This document shows positions 15,697 to 24,259 of a stretch of 64,000 nucleotides of DNA, piece after piece (the stretch's first letter is position 1; each line of letters opens with the position of its first letter). The translations under genes were made by a program, and so were the position numbers. Under the pieces are notes generated by a model. It did not search any database. It had not been told where the DNA came from and saw only the letters and a program-made list of their open reading frames with translations. Origin of the DNA: DASRQK01 sp040392005 (GTDB lineage: Bacteria; Bacteroidota; Bacteroidia; Sphingobacteriales; Sphingobacteriaceae); the NCBI GenBank assembly GCA_040392005.1, contig JBEBWT010000002.1, positions 1-64,000 on the forward strand. Reading direction: 5' to 3'.

Positions 15697-16515
15697 CTAT
15701 TGCTGCGGCCGGTAGTAGGTCAATGCTTCCTCCTGCAATTTCTGTATATTCGTGATCCTGCGCGCATCACTTGGGTGGGTACTCAAAAACTCAGGCGGTG
15801 CACCACCGCCACTGGTGGATTTTGCTGCCGCCATCCGTTCCCAAAAACTGATCGCCTCCTGGGGATGGTAGCCTGCCATAGCCATAAACACCAGTCCCAG
15901 ACGATCTGCTTCACTTTCCTGATTGCGGGAATAACTCATTAATGCCAGTTGTCCGCCCAGACCATAAGCGGTGTTGAGCACCGCACGGGTCGTATTGGAT
16001 TTATCAGCGGTCGCAACATCCACCGCTACCCCACCTACCTGCGCTGCAATGGTCTGTGACATTCTTTCAGAAGAATGCTTGGCAATGGCATGGGCGATCT
16101 CATGTCCCATTACCGTAGCCAGGCCGGCTTCATTCTGGGTGACCGGCAACAGTCCTGTATAAACTGCTACTTTTCCTCCCGGCATACACCAGGCATTGAT
16201 CTGATCTTCCTCGATCAGATTAAATTCCCATTCAAAATTGTATTGGTTGGCATAACCATTCTCATTCAGAAAGGTGGTGACTGCATTGGCGATCCGCTGT
16301 CCGACTTTCTGGACCAGTTGGGCCTGACTTGTATTCTTGACTACTTTTGTAGCCGGATCGCCCAAAAACTCCTGATAGGCCATTACGGCTTCCTGCTGCA
16401 ACGCAGACTCATCGACGAGGCTCAACTGCCTTCTCCCTGTCAGCGGAACCGTGGCACAGGCCTGTACGATCAGTGACAATGTAAGTGCATAAATTATTCT
16501 TGAAAACGTTTTCAT
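15697..16515 (-). CDS. M48 family metalloprotease, lipoprotein
   Basis: Zinc endopeptidase of the outer-membrane or periplasmic LoiP/YggG type. 272 residues. The signal peptide ends in LIVQAC, a lipobox with Cys20. The zinc site is HEIAH (motif MGHEIAHAIAKH near 135), with the third ligand Glu in NQESEADRLG. The likely role is quality control of envelope proteins. It sits between plsY and pdxH; the grouping has no obvious metabolic logic beyond shared transcription. Confidence 0.92.
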   Translation of the reverse strand: MKTFSRIIYALTLSLIVQACATVPLTGRRQLSLVDESALQQEAVMAYQEFLGDPATKVVKNTSQAQLVQKVGQRIANAVTTFLNENGYANQYNFEWEFNLIEEDQINAWCMPGGKVAVYTGLLPVTQNEAGLATVMGHEIAHAIAKHSSERMSQTIAAQVGGVAVDVATADKSNTTRAVLNTAYGLGGQLALMSYSRNQESEADRLGLVFMAMAGYHPQEAISFWERMAAAKSTSGGGAPPEFLSTHPSDARRITNIQKLQEEALTYYRPQQ

Positions 16516-16540
16516 TGCTGTATGTGTTTTAAGTAACCCC

Positions 16541-17203
16541 TTATTCCTTTTCTTCCTTATTCCCTTTCTTTCCGAACAAATATACTTTAGATTCTTTTCC
16601 TTTCAATAAGCGTTCTATATTTTTCTGATGGGTGACCAGGATCAACGCACAAATACAGATCGCATAGAGCAAAATGGATTTCACCGGTGAATGGAACCAA
16701 AGCACAATACTGAAGGGGAACGTAAACCCGGCCAGTATTGAACTCAGTGAAACGTAATGTGTCAGTAAAAGCACCAGCAGAAACACACTTACACATGCCA
16801 TTGCGGCCGGAAAATGTACAGCAAGTACCATTCCAAATAAGGTAGCCACCCCCTTTCCTCCCCTGAATCCGGCAAAGACTGGAAAAAGGTGTCCCACAAC
16901 GGCGATGACCCCCAGGGCCAGCTTATAATTGACAAACTGGGCTGCATCCTGCGGACCGGTGACGGATGCTCCTATAAAATAGGCCAGATTGGTAGCAGTA
17001 AATCCTTTGAGAATGTCAATGATCATGACAATCACGCCTGCACGGGTCCCCAGTACTCTGAATGTATTGGTCGCACCGGCATTTCCACTCCCGTATTCCC
17101 GTACATCCACCCCATAAAATGCCTGACCGATCCAGACCGCCGTCGGAATCGAACCAAACAGATAAGCGAAAATAACAGCCCCTATCAGATAAATAGAAAT
17201 CAT
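16541..17203 (-). CDS. plsY: acyl-phosphate:glycerol-3-phosphate acyltransferase
   Basis: Inner-membrane enzyme that transfers an acyl group from acyl-phosphate to sn-glycerol-3-phosphate, the first step of phospholipid synthesis. 220 residues, five predicted transmembrane segments. Family motifs: YLFGSIPTAVWIGQ near 14, REYGSGNAGATNTFRVLG near 35 and GGKGVAT near 114. The short charged C-terminal tail is ordinary. 22 bases downstream of nadC. Confidence 0.96.
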   Translation of the reverse strand: MISIYLIGAVIFAYLFGSIPTAVWIGQAFYGVDVREYGSGNAGATNTFRVLGTRAGVIVMIIDILKGFTATNLAYFIGASVTGPQDAAQFVNYKLALGVIAVVGHLFPVFAGFRGGKGVATLFGMVLAVHFPAAMACVSVFLLVLLLTHYVSLSSILAGFTFPFSIVLWFHSPVKSILLYAICICALILVTHQKNIERLLKGKESKVYLFGKKGNKEEKE

Positions 17204-17225
17204 GTACTCTTGCTTTAGTTAAAAG

Positions 17226-18083
17226 TTAAACTGCTTTGGCTTTCAGACTTATATCCAAACTCTTTACCGAATGGGTCAAGCCCCCGATAGAGATATAATC
17301 CACTCCTGCCAGTGCATAACTGCGGGCAGTTTCAAGTGTAATACCACCGGATGCCTCCGTAATATACCGGCCGTTGATTTCGTCCACGGCTTCGCGCACC
17401 AGTTCCGGACTGAAATTGTCCAGCATGATGCGTTCCACCTGGCCGGTAACCAGCACTTGCCGCAATTCCAGCAGATTTCTAACTTCAATCTCTATATCCA
17501 GTCGTTTTCCTGCGGAACGGCGATAAGCATTGGCAGCAAGAATGGCATTTTCTATTCCCCCGGCATAATCCACATGATTATCCTTGATCAGGATCATATC
17601 ATACAATCCGAAACGGTGATTGACCCCTCCCCCTATGCGAACTGCTTTTTTCTCCAGAAATCGCAGCAAGGGAGTCGTTTTCCGGGTGTCGAGCACTTTA
17701 GTCCCTGTGCCCTCCAGTTGCTCCGTGATCCGGGAAGTGACGGTTGCAATTCCACTCATCCGCTGCATGATATTCAAAACCAGCCGTTCGGCCACTAAAA
17801 TGCTGTGGATATCGCCCCGGACGGTAAGACCGACATCACCGGGTTTGACGGGATCACCATCTTTCAGATAGGTTTCGATCCGGAGATCCGGGTCCACGGT
17901 CCGGAATACCATCAGCCCTTCTTCCATCCCGGCCAGCACTCCCTGATCCTTGATCAGTAATTCAGCTATTCCCTGGCGCCCTCTCGGCACGGTGGCCAGT
18001 GAAGTATGGTCACCATCGCCCACATCTTCCCGCAGGGCCTGTTCTATAAATGAAACTAATTCTTCTTTCTCTTCCTGGTTCAT
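17226..18083 (-). CDS. nadC: nicotinate-nucleotide pyrophosphorylase (carboxylating)
   Basis: Quinolinate phosphoribosyltransferase: makes nicotinate mononucleotide, CO2 and PPi from quinolinate and PRPP in de novo NAD synthesis. 285 residues. Motifs: LNIMQRMSGIAT near 102, DTRKTTPLLR near 131, KKAVRIGGGVNHRFGLYDMILIKDNH in segments from 144, and a C-terminal ASGGI / YISIGGLTHS phosphate-binding end. First gene of the nadC-plsY-M48-pdxH run, which joins NAD, phospholipid and PLP synthesis. Confidence 0.96.
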   Translation of the reverse strand: MNQEEKEELVSFIEQALREDVGDGDHTSLATVPRGRQGIAELLIKDQGVLAGMEEGLMVFRTVDPDLRIETYLKDGDPVKPGDVGLTVRGDIHSILVAERLVLNIMQRMSGIATVTSRITEQLEGTGTKVLDTRKTTPLLRFLEKKAVRIGGGVNHRFGLYDMILIKDNHVDYAGGIENAILAANAYRRSAGKRLDIEIEVRNLLELRQVLVTGQVERIMLDNFSPELVREAVDEINGRYITEASGGITLETARSYALAGVDYISIGGLTHSVKSLDISLKAKAV

Positions 18084-18163
18084 ATGGTCAAAAGTAATAA
18101 AATACTTCCAAGAAGAGCTACCTGAGTTTATAAAATTGTCTGTAATTCCTGCGGGGGTTCCGG

Positions 18164-18562
18164 CTATTCGATCCTGAGTTCGGTCATTTTGAATGCGGTA
18201 TTCTCAGCGACCAATTTGAAGGACACCCTGTAATTATGCCTTTCAGTACTCATATTAAACACCACGTAACGAAAATTGGGATTGGAATCGAGACGGTGTA
18301 TGATGCTGATATCTTTCGGGGAATTCCGGTTGAAAAAGTCCTTCAGGATAATTTCGGTCTGCACTTTTGAGTAAACCCCTTCTTCATTCCGGAGGGACAT
18401 ACTGACCGTGGAGGCAAAATACCTGGATAAGGTTTTGGTGTCCGCATTTTCAAAGCATACCAGTACATCATCCACCACGTCTGCCGGGAGCGCTCCCGCA
18501 AAATTGAACTGTATGTTTACAGTCATGAGAAAGAGTACCAGGAAGCCGCCAACTTTTTTCAT
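18164..18562 (-). CDS. exported DUF4783 family protein
   Basis: Small protein of about 132 residues with unknown function. The start at ATG 18562 gives MKKVGGFLVLFLMTVNIQFN, a good Sec signal peptide; a longer reading to 18610 adds 16 residues and no better start. The mature part, about 105 residues with a hydrophobic-alternating pattern, looks like a small alpha+beta (NTF2-like) fold. The family occurs in Bacteroidota, frequently beside nadC, as here (80 bases upstream of it). It is divergent from gpmI. Confidence 0.8.
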   Translation of the reverse strand: MKKVGGFLVLFLMTVNIQFNFAGALPADVVDDVLVCFENADTKTLSRYFASTVSMSLRNEEGVYSKVQTEIILKDFFNRNSPKDISIIHRLDSNPNFRYVVFNMSTERHNYRVSFKLVAENTAFKMTELRIE

Positions 18563-18646
18563 TTCTGGGGATCGGATGAACTTGATTTGCATTTTTACAG
18601 CCAAAAACATGCCATTTTTTATTTTATAAATGCCGATATTTGTTTT

Positions 18647-20173
18647 GTGGGAAAAAAAGTAGCATTAATCATTCTGGATGGCCTGGGGATCGGCCAGCAC
18701 AATGACTCAAACGCCGTTTTTGTGGCAAGGACACCTGTATTGGATAACCTGCTGGAATCAAATCCAACGGCTACGCTGGAAGCATCCGGCGAGGCGGTGG
18801 GTTTACCGGCCGGCCAAATGGGCAATTCTGAGGTTGGTCACATGAATCTGGGCGCTGGCCGGATTGTTTATCAGGAACTGGGGCGCATCAATAAAGCAGT
18901 AAGAGATGGTGAACTGAATCATAACCCGGCACTGAATGAGGCCTTTGAATATGCAAAATCGCAGGGTCGGAAAGTCCATTTTATCGGATTGCTTTCCGAT
19001 GGTGGGGTCCATTCGCATATTGACCATCTCAAAGGTCTCTGCGAAGCTGCAGAATCCAGCGGACTGCATGACGATCAGGTATTTATACATGCTTTTCTGG
19101 ATGGCAGGGATACGGATCCAAAGGAAGGGCTGGAATATGTGAGGGATCTGGAACAGTTTCTGGATACCAGCGTGGGCCGGATCGCCTCCCTGATCGGCCG
19201 GTACTATGCGATGGACCGGGATCACCGCTGGGAACGGATCCGCCAGGCTTACGACCTGCTGGTGCGTGGCATGGGGCAGGCCTCTGACAATTTGCAACAA
19301 AGTATCCTGGATTCGTATGCAGCGGGAGTGACCGATGAATTCCTGAAACCAGTAGTGCATGTGGATTCAGCCGGCCATCCACTGGCCCTGATCCAGCCCG
19401 GTGATGTGGTGATCTGCTTCAATTTCAGGACGGATCGTGGAAGGGAAATCACCCTGGCGCTCTCACAGCAGGATTTTCCGGAATGGAATATGCAGGCCCT
19501 GCCGCTCCGTTACCTGACCATGACTTCTTATGATGACACGTTCAGCGTGGCGGGCATTCTGTTTGAAAAGGAAAACCTGACCCATACCCTGGGTGAGGTA
19601 CTGGCGGATGCAGGCAAAACCCAGCTTCGCATTGCCGAAACCGAAAAATATCCGCATGTCACCTTCTTTTTTTCAGGAGGCCGGGAGACACCGTTTGAGG
19701 GAGAACAGCGGATATTGATTCCCTCTCCCAAAGTTGCCACCTATGATTTACAGCCCGAAATGAGCGCACAGGGGATTGTGGATGCGATACTTGCCCACTT
19801 GGCAGGGCAGCAACCGGATTTTATCTGCCTGAATTTTGCCAATCCGGATATGGTGGGCCATACCGGGGTTTTCGGTGCGGTGGTCCGGGCGGTGGAAACG
19901 GTCGATGACTGTCTGGGACAATTGGTCAGCGCATTGGAGAAGTTGCAGTATTCGATCATTATTCTGGCGGATCACGGCAATGCCGAATACATGGCCAATG
20001 CGGACGGATCCCCGAATACCGCACACACTACCAGTCTGGTACCGCTGATCATACTGGATCCGGACTGCCGGAAGATAGCATCCGGTAAACTGGGGGATGT
20101 CGCTACCACTGTGCTGCGATTGATGGAAGTAGAGATACCCCTGCAAATGACCGGAGAAGTATTAGTTTCATGA
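18647..20173 (+). CDS. gpmI: 2,3-bisphosphoglycerate-independent phosphoglycerate mutase
   Basis: Interconverts 3- and 2-phosphoglycerate in glycolysis and gluconeogenesis using two Mn ions and a phosphoserine. 508 residues from GTG at 18647, which gives MGKKVALIILDGLGIG, the family N-terminus; the frame stays open upstream to 18587, but those residues do not fit the family. The nucleophile is in GNSEVGHMNLGAGR (Ser about 60). Other metal and substrate segments are HIDHLKGL, LDGRDTDP, FNFRTDRGRE, NFANPDMVGHTG and ADHGNAEYM. Confidence 0.96.
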   Translation: MGKKVALIILDGLGIGQHNDSNAVFVARTPVLDNLLESNPTATLEASGEAVGLPAGQMGNSEVGHMNLGAGRIVYQELGRINKAVRDGELNHNPALNEAFEYAKSQGRKVHFIGLLSDGGVHSHIDHLKGLCEAAESSGLHDDQVFIHAFLDGRDTDPKEGLEYVRDLEQFLDTSVGRIASLIGRYYAMDRDHRWERIRQAYDLLVRGMGQASDNLQQSILDSYAAGVTDEFLKPVVHVDSAGHPLALIQPGDVVICFNFRTDRGREITLALSQQDFPEWNMQALPLRYLTMTSYDDTFSVAGILFEKENLTHTLGEVLADAGKTQLRIAETEKYPHVTFFFSGGRETPFEGEQRILIPSPKVATYDLQPEMSAQGIVDAILAHLAGQQPDFICLNFANPDMVGHTGVFGAVVRAVETVDDCLGQLVSALEKLQYSIIILADHGNAEYMANADGSPNTAHTTSLVPLIILDPDCRKIASGKLGDVATTVLRLMEVEIPLQMTGEVLVS

Positions 20174-20195
20174 TTTTAAAATTTGCCAGTTATTT

Positions 20196-20768
20196 ATGCA
20201 CAAAAGAGTATTGACCGGAATCATTGGCAGCATCACGCTGATCTCCTTGTTTGCTGCCTGTTCCGGGCAGGAAAAATCTCCGGATGCACAACAGATCGAT
20301 CTGCAGCCCTACTTTAGTTTAAGTCGTTATTTCAATGAGGAAATCAAGCGGCTGCAATCCGATTCAGCCGAAGTGTTCAAAACGGTTGAGATCAATGGAT
20401 CAACCGAATCCAAAACGATCCTGATCCGGAATTGGCAGGATGAACTGGCACCCTTCACAGAAGCGGATATCAATAAATCCGCATGGGTAAATAGTTATAT
20501 GGTGGATAGCACATCGACCTTCCTCCATTACACAGCCAAAGAGTCCGGTTTAAAGACCCGGCAAATCAGGATTGAGCTTGCTGCAAATGGAAGTGTAAAA
20601 GCGATCACGATCGAAAACCAGGTCAGCAATTGGATCTATACCGCAAAGGAAAAACTGCGTTATTATCCGGATTCCTGTTATGAAATTATCAAGGAGCAGG
20701 ATATACGCATTGTGGGGCACAATCAATACCGGATCAGAGGTGAATGGAATCCCACCGATCAACAATAG
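20196..20768 (+). CDS. predicted lipoprotein of unknown function
   Basis: 190 residues. The N-terminus MHKRVLTGIIGSITLISLF ends in a lipobox (LFAAC, Cys about 22), so it is probably anchored in the envelope. The mature part is polar, with alternating strands between residues 60 and 180 (for example KTILIRNW, TRQIRIELA and KAITIENQ), which suggests a small beta-rich fold. No catalytic motif is recognised. 22 bases after gpmI on the same strand, so possibly co-transcribed with it. Confidence 0.7.
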   Translation: MHKRVLTGIIGSITLISLFAACSGQEKSPDAQQIDLQPYFSLSRYFNEEIKRLQSDSAEVFKTVEINGSTESKTILIRNWQDELAPFTEADINKSAWVNSYMVDSTSTFLHYTAKESGLKTRQIRIELAANGSVKAITIENQVSNWIYTAKEKLRYYPDSCYEIIKEQDIRIVGHNQYRIRGEWNPTDQQ

Positions 20769-20823
20769 CGGCTTCCGGGTTTCCCCATTTCGGCCGGATA
20801 CCCGTTTCAGATTGTCCCGGTAC

Positions 20824-21480
20824 CTATTTCAGATTGTCCCTGTAAATACGGGCCTTCTTGATTTCCGTCTCTATATCCTTCCGGTCCGGTGAAAAAGTCA
20901 AAACCCTTTCGAAATCCTCAATGGAATTATTATAAGCCGCTATCGCCGACTCCTTGTCGTAGTTTGCGGTCCCGGTGGTCCCCAGAAGAATACCCATATC
21001 CCGATATGAAATCGCCCTGTTCTGGAACAATTTGACATCCTGGTCATTCAATTCGATTCCCTTACTATAATCGGCAATCGACTCCCTGAGCAATTCCTCC
21101 CGCCGGGCAGTACTCAATTTAGTATTGGTCTGTACGGCCAACATATTGTTGAGCCTGCCTTTATAATAATAGGGACGTTCATCTTCCGGGCGGAGTTCTA
21201 CCACTTTCCCGAAAGAAGCCAGCGCCTTTTCATAATTTCCACTATGATATTGTGCATAACCCAGCATATACATCACGTTGGGGTCCTTTGCTTCTGCAGG
21301 CATCGCCTTTTCCAGATAGTCTGCGGCCGCTTTGAAATCTCCATCGAGGAGTGCTTTCTGGCCCAGGCGGACATTTGGATTGCTTGGCGCGGTCTCCGAC
21401 GATTGCGCCAGCACACTGAGGGTGCCAACGGTCAATATTGCCGAGATCGTCAATAATCTGAAAAAAGCGAAGGATTTCAT
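20824..21480 (-). CDS. exported tetratricopeptide-repeat protein
   Basis: About 218 residues from ATG 21480, where MKSFAFFRLLTISAILTVG starts a signal peptide ending at LAQ; a TTG start at 21504 would add eight residues. Two to three TPR-like repeats are visible between residues 40 and 165: ALLDGDFKAAADYLEKAMP, MLGYAQYHSGNYEKALASF and a later FQNRAISYRDMG. TPR proteins act as periplasmic scaffolds; the partner is unknown. It is convergent with the lipoprotein gene and divergent from lon. Confidence 0.8.
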   Translation of the reverse strand: MKSFAFFRLLTISAILTVGTLSVLAQSSETAPSNPNVRLGQKALLDGDFKAAADYLEKAMPAEAKDPNVMYMLGYAQYHSGNYEKALASFGKVVELRPEDERPYYYKGRLNNMLAVQTNTKLSTARREELLRESIADYSKGIELNDQDVKLFQNRAISYRDMGILLGTTGTANYDKESAIAAYNNSIEDFERVLTFSPDRKDIETEIKKARIYRDNLK

Positions 21481-21573
21481 AAAACTCAAATTTAATTTTT
21501 TCAATTTTTACTTGTGGTTTCTAATGCAATAATTAGGCTGATCAAATTTCATGCTAAAAAATTTAAAGAAAAC

Positions 21574-21589
21574 TGGCATATAGCTTGCA
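21574..21589 (+). promoter_or_regulatory. candidate sigma-54 promoter upstream of lon
   Basis: TGGCATATAGCTTGCA matches the -24/-12 consensus TGGCAC-N5-TTGCA at 15 of the core positions' correct spacing, with the invariant GG and GC in place and one mismatch (T for C) in the -24 element. A transcript would start near 21601, leaving a leader of about 113 bases to the lon ATG at 21714. A weaker vegetative-like TTGACG / TATAATTG pair lies at 21674-21699 but is too close to the start codon. No activator site was identified. Confidence 0.5.
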
Positions 21590-21713
21590 CTATTCAATAC
21601 AGATCAATATTATGCAGGTTTTTGATGGTTTACGGCCATTTGGCACTGTCAAAATGTCTGATCGCATCCCAAATTGACGTTAATTTATTAATATAATTGC
21701 AAAAAGAATATAC

Positions 21714-24179
21714 ATGAGTAGTTTTGACACATTTGATTTTCATCACGCCATACCCATTATCAACGAAGATACCGAATTTTTTCCACTTCTCAATCAGCAG
21801 GATGAAGAAGAATTGAATGATTCTGATATTCCGGACGAACTCCCCATCCTGCCCCTGCGGAATACGGTACTGTACCCAGGGGTGGTCATTCCTATTACGG
21901 TCGGTCGTGACAAATCAATCAAACTGATCAAAGAAGCATACAAACGCAGCAAGATCATCGGGGTGGTGGCCCAGAAAGAAATGAATGTAGAGGATCCCGA
22001 TTTTGAAGAACTGTACAGGGTCGGGACGGCAGCGGTCATCCTTAAGGTATTGCAGATGCCTGACGGAAATACAACCGTGATTCTGCAAGGCAAGCAGCGC
22101 TTCAGATTGGAGAGTCTGGTAAGGAATGAGCCCTACATTACGGCCCGGGCGACTTTCATCAGTGAAAAGAAACAAAAATCCGGCAAAGAATTTAACGTAC
22201 TGATTTCTTCTGTCAAGGAGATGGCACTTCAGATCATCCAGTTGTCCCCACAGATCCCCAGTGAGGCAGGGCTGGCCATCCGGAATATTGAAAGTCCCGG
22301 CTTTCTGATCAATTTCATTTCTTCCAATCTGAATGCGGACCTTTCACTGAAACAGGAGATCCTGGAACTGACCGATATCAAGAAGAAAGCATCGAAAGTA
22401 TTGGAGCAACTGACCAGGGAACTCCAGATTCTGGAGCTGAAAGCACAGATTCAGAATAAAGTCCGGGGAGATCTGGACAAGCAGCAGCGGGATTACTTCC
22501 TCAATCAGCAGTTGAAAACCATTCAGGAAGAGTTGGGGGGCAATACCCCCGATCTGGAAATCGAGGATCTGCGCAAGCGGGCCAAAGTCAAAAAATGGGG
22601 TATTGAGATAAAAAACCACTTCAATAAGGAGGCGGATAAACTGGCCAGGATCAATCCGGCAGCGGCCGATTATTCGGTACAGCTCAATTACCTGGAATTG
22701 CTGCTGGACCTTCCCTGGGATGAAACCAGCAAGGATAATTTTGATCTGAAACGGGCAAAGAAAATCCTGGACAGAGATCACTTTGGTCTGGAAAAGGTGA
22801 AAAAACGGATCATCGAATACCTGGCGGTTTTGAAACTGAAGAATAATATGAAGGCTCCGATCATTTGTCTGGTCGGCCCTCCGGGTGTGGGTAAGACCTC
22901 TCTGGGGAAATCCATTGCTTCTGCGCTGGGGCGGAAATATACCCGGATGGCACTGGGAGGCATCAGGGATGAGGCGGAGATCCGGGGCCACCGGAAAACC
23001 TATATAGGGGCCATGCCAGGCAGGATTATCCAATCCATAAACAAAGCGGGTACCTCCAATCCAGTGTTTGTCCTGGATGAGATCGATAAGGTGGGCAGTG
23101 ATTTCCGGGGCGATCCTTCTTCGGCCCTGCTGGAAGTGCTGGATCCGGAACAGAACAATGCGTTTTATGATCATTACCTTGAGTTGGATTACGATCTCTC
23201 AAAAGTAATGTTCATCGCGACGGCCAATTCATTGGGCTCCATCCAGCCTGCCTTGCTGGACCGGATGGAAATCATAGAAGTCAATGGCTATACGGTGGAG
23301 GAAAAGATTGAGATTGCAAAGCACCATCTCATTCCAAAACAACGTGAAATGCACGGTCTGACTGCAAAAGATGTCGCGATCCGGCCCAGACTGATTGAAA
23401 AGATCATTGAAGAATATACCCGTGAATCGGGTGTGAGAGGACTGGATAAAAAATTGGGATCCATCGTCCGGGGCCATGCGACCAAAATCGTCATGGAAGA
23501 AGAATTTACCGCACAAGTGACCGAATCACAGATAGAAGAGATTCTGGGTGCTCCGATCTTTGATAAGGATATGTATGAGGACAATGCGACCGCCGGCGTG
23601 GTAACCGGACTTGCCTGGACCCAGGTCGGAGGTGATATCCTGTATATAGAATCCAGTATCAGCCCTGGAAAAGGAAAACTTACACTGACCGGTAATCTGG
23701 GCGATGTAATGAAGGAATCAGCCAGTATTGCGATGGCCTACCTGCGTGCGCATGCTGCTGAATTGAGCATTGATCCACAGGTTTTCGATCATTGGGATGT
23801 ACACATTCACGTACCTGCCGGGGCTACTCCCAAAGACGGGCCCTCTGCCGGGGTTACCATGCTGACCGCACTGGCATCTCTGTTCACCCAACGCAAAGTC
23901 AAGGACAAGCTGGCGATGACCGGCGAAATAACCCTGCGCGGAAAAGTATTGCCGGTAGGTGGAATACAGGAAAAAATTCTCGCGGCAAAACGGGCGAATA
24001 TTAAGGAAATCGTGTTGTCCGAGGCCAACCGCAAGGATATTATGGAAATTAAGGCCGATTATATCAAAGACCTCAACTTCCATTATGTCAAAGAAATGAT
24101 GGAGGTGGTTAAAATTGCATTGCTGGATGAAAAGGTGAAAAATGCAAAGGTACTCTCTGATTATAAAATGAATCCGTGA
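21714..24179 (+). CDS. lon: ATP-dependent Lon protease
   Basis: Cytoplasmic AAA+ protease that degrades damaged and regulatory proteins. 821 residues: LAN domain (about 44-250), helical linker, AAA+ domain with GPPGVGKTSLGKS near 388 and DEIDKV near 453, and a C-terminal protease domain with the catalytic Ser in DGPSAGVTM and Lys in LRGKVLPVGGIQEK. A 40-residue acidic stretch precedes the LAN domain, slightly longer than in E. coli. A sigma-54-type promoter candidate lies upstream, which would be unusual control for this gene. Confidence 0.97.
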   Translation: MSSFDTFDFHHAIPIINEDTEFFPLLNQQDEEELNDSDIPDELPILPLRNTVLYPGVVIPITVGRDKSIKLIKEAYKRSKIIGVVAQKEMNVEDPDFEELYRVGTAAVILKVLQMPDGNTTVILQGKQRFRLESLVRNEPYITARATFISEKKQKSGKEFNVLISSVKEMALQIIQLSPQIPSEAGLAIRNIESPGFLINFISSNLNADLSLKQEILELTDIKKKASKVLEQLTRELQILELKAQIQNKVRGDLDKQQRDYFLNQQLKTIQEELGGNTPDLEIEDLRKRAKVKKWGIEIKNHFNKEADKLARINPAAADYSVQLNYLELLLDLPWDETSKDNFDLKRAKKILDRDHFGLEKVKKRIIEYLAVLKLKNNMKAPIICLVGPPGVGKTSLGKSIASALGRKYTRMALGGIRDEAEIRGHRKTYIGAMPGRIIQSINKAGTSNPVFVLDEIDKVGSDFRGDPSSALLEVLDPEQNNAFYDHYLELDYDLSKVMFIATANSLGSIQPALLDRMEIIEVNGYTVEEKIEIAKHHLIPKQREMHGLTAKDVAIRPRLIEKIIEEYTRESGVRGLDKKLGSIVRGHATKIVMEEEFTAQVTESQIEEILGAPIFDKDMYEDNATAGVVTGLAWTQVGGDILYIESSISPGKGKLTLTGNLGDVMKESASIAMAYLRAHAAELSIDPQVFDHWDVHIHVPAGATPKDGPSAGVTMLTALASLFTQRKVKDKLAMTGEITLRGKVLPVGGIQEKILAAKRANIKEIVLSEANRKDIMEIKADYIKDLNFHYVKEMMEVVKIALLDEKVKNAKVLSDYKMNP

Positions 24180-24259
24180 TCATACAATTTACTTAATTTT
24201 GATTGGTAATTGGCTTTTTTTATAATACATTTGAGAAGTAATAGCCTTAAACGAACACC

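Noticed and set aside
22344..23174. Open frame of 276 codons antisense to lon
   Set aside because: Lies wholly inside the conserved lon gene and has no recognisable domain; a shadow of biased codon use.
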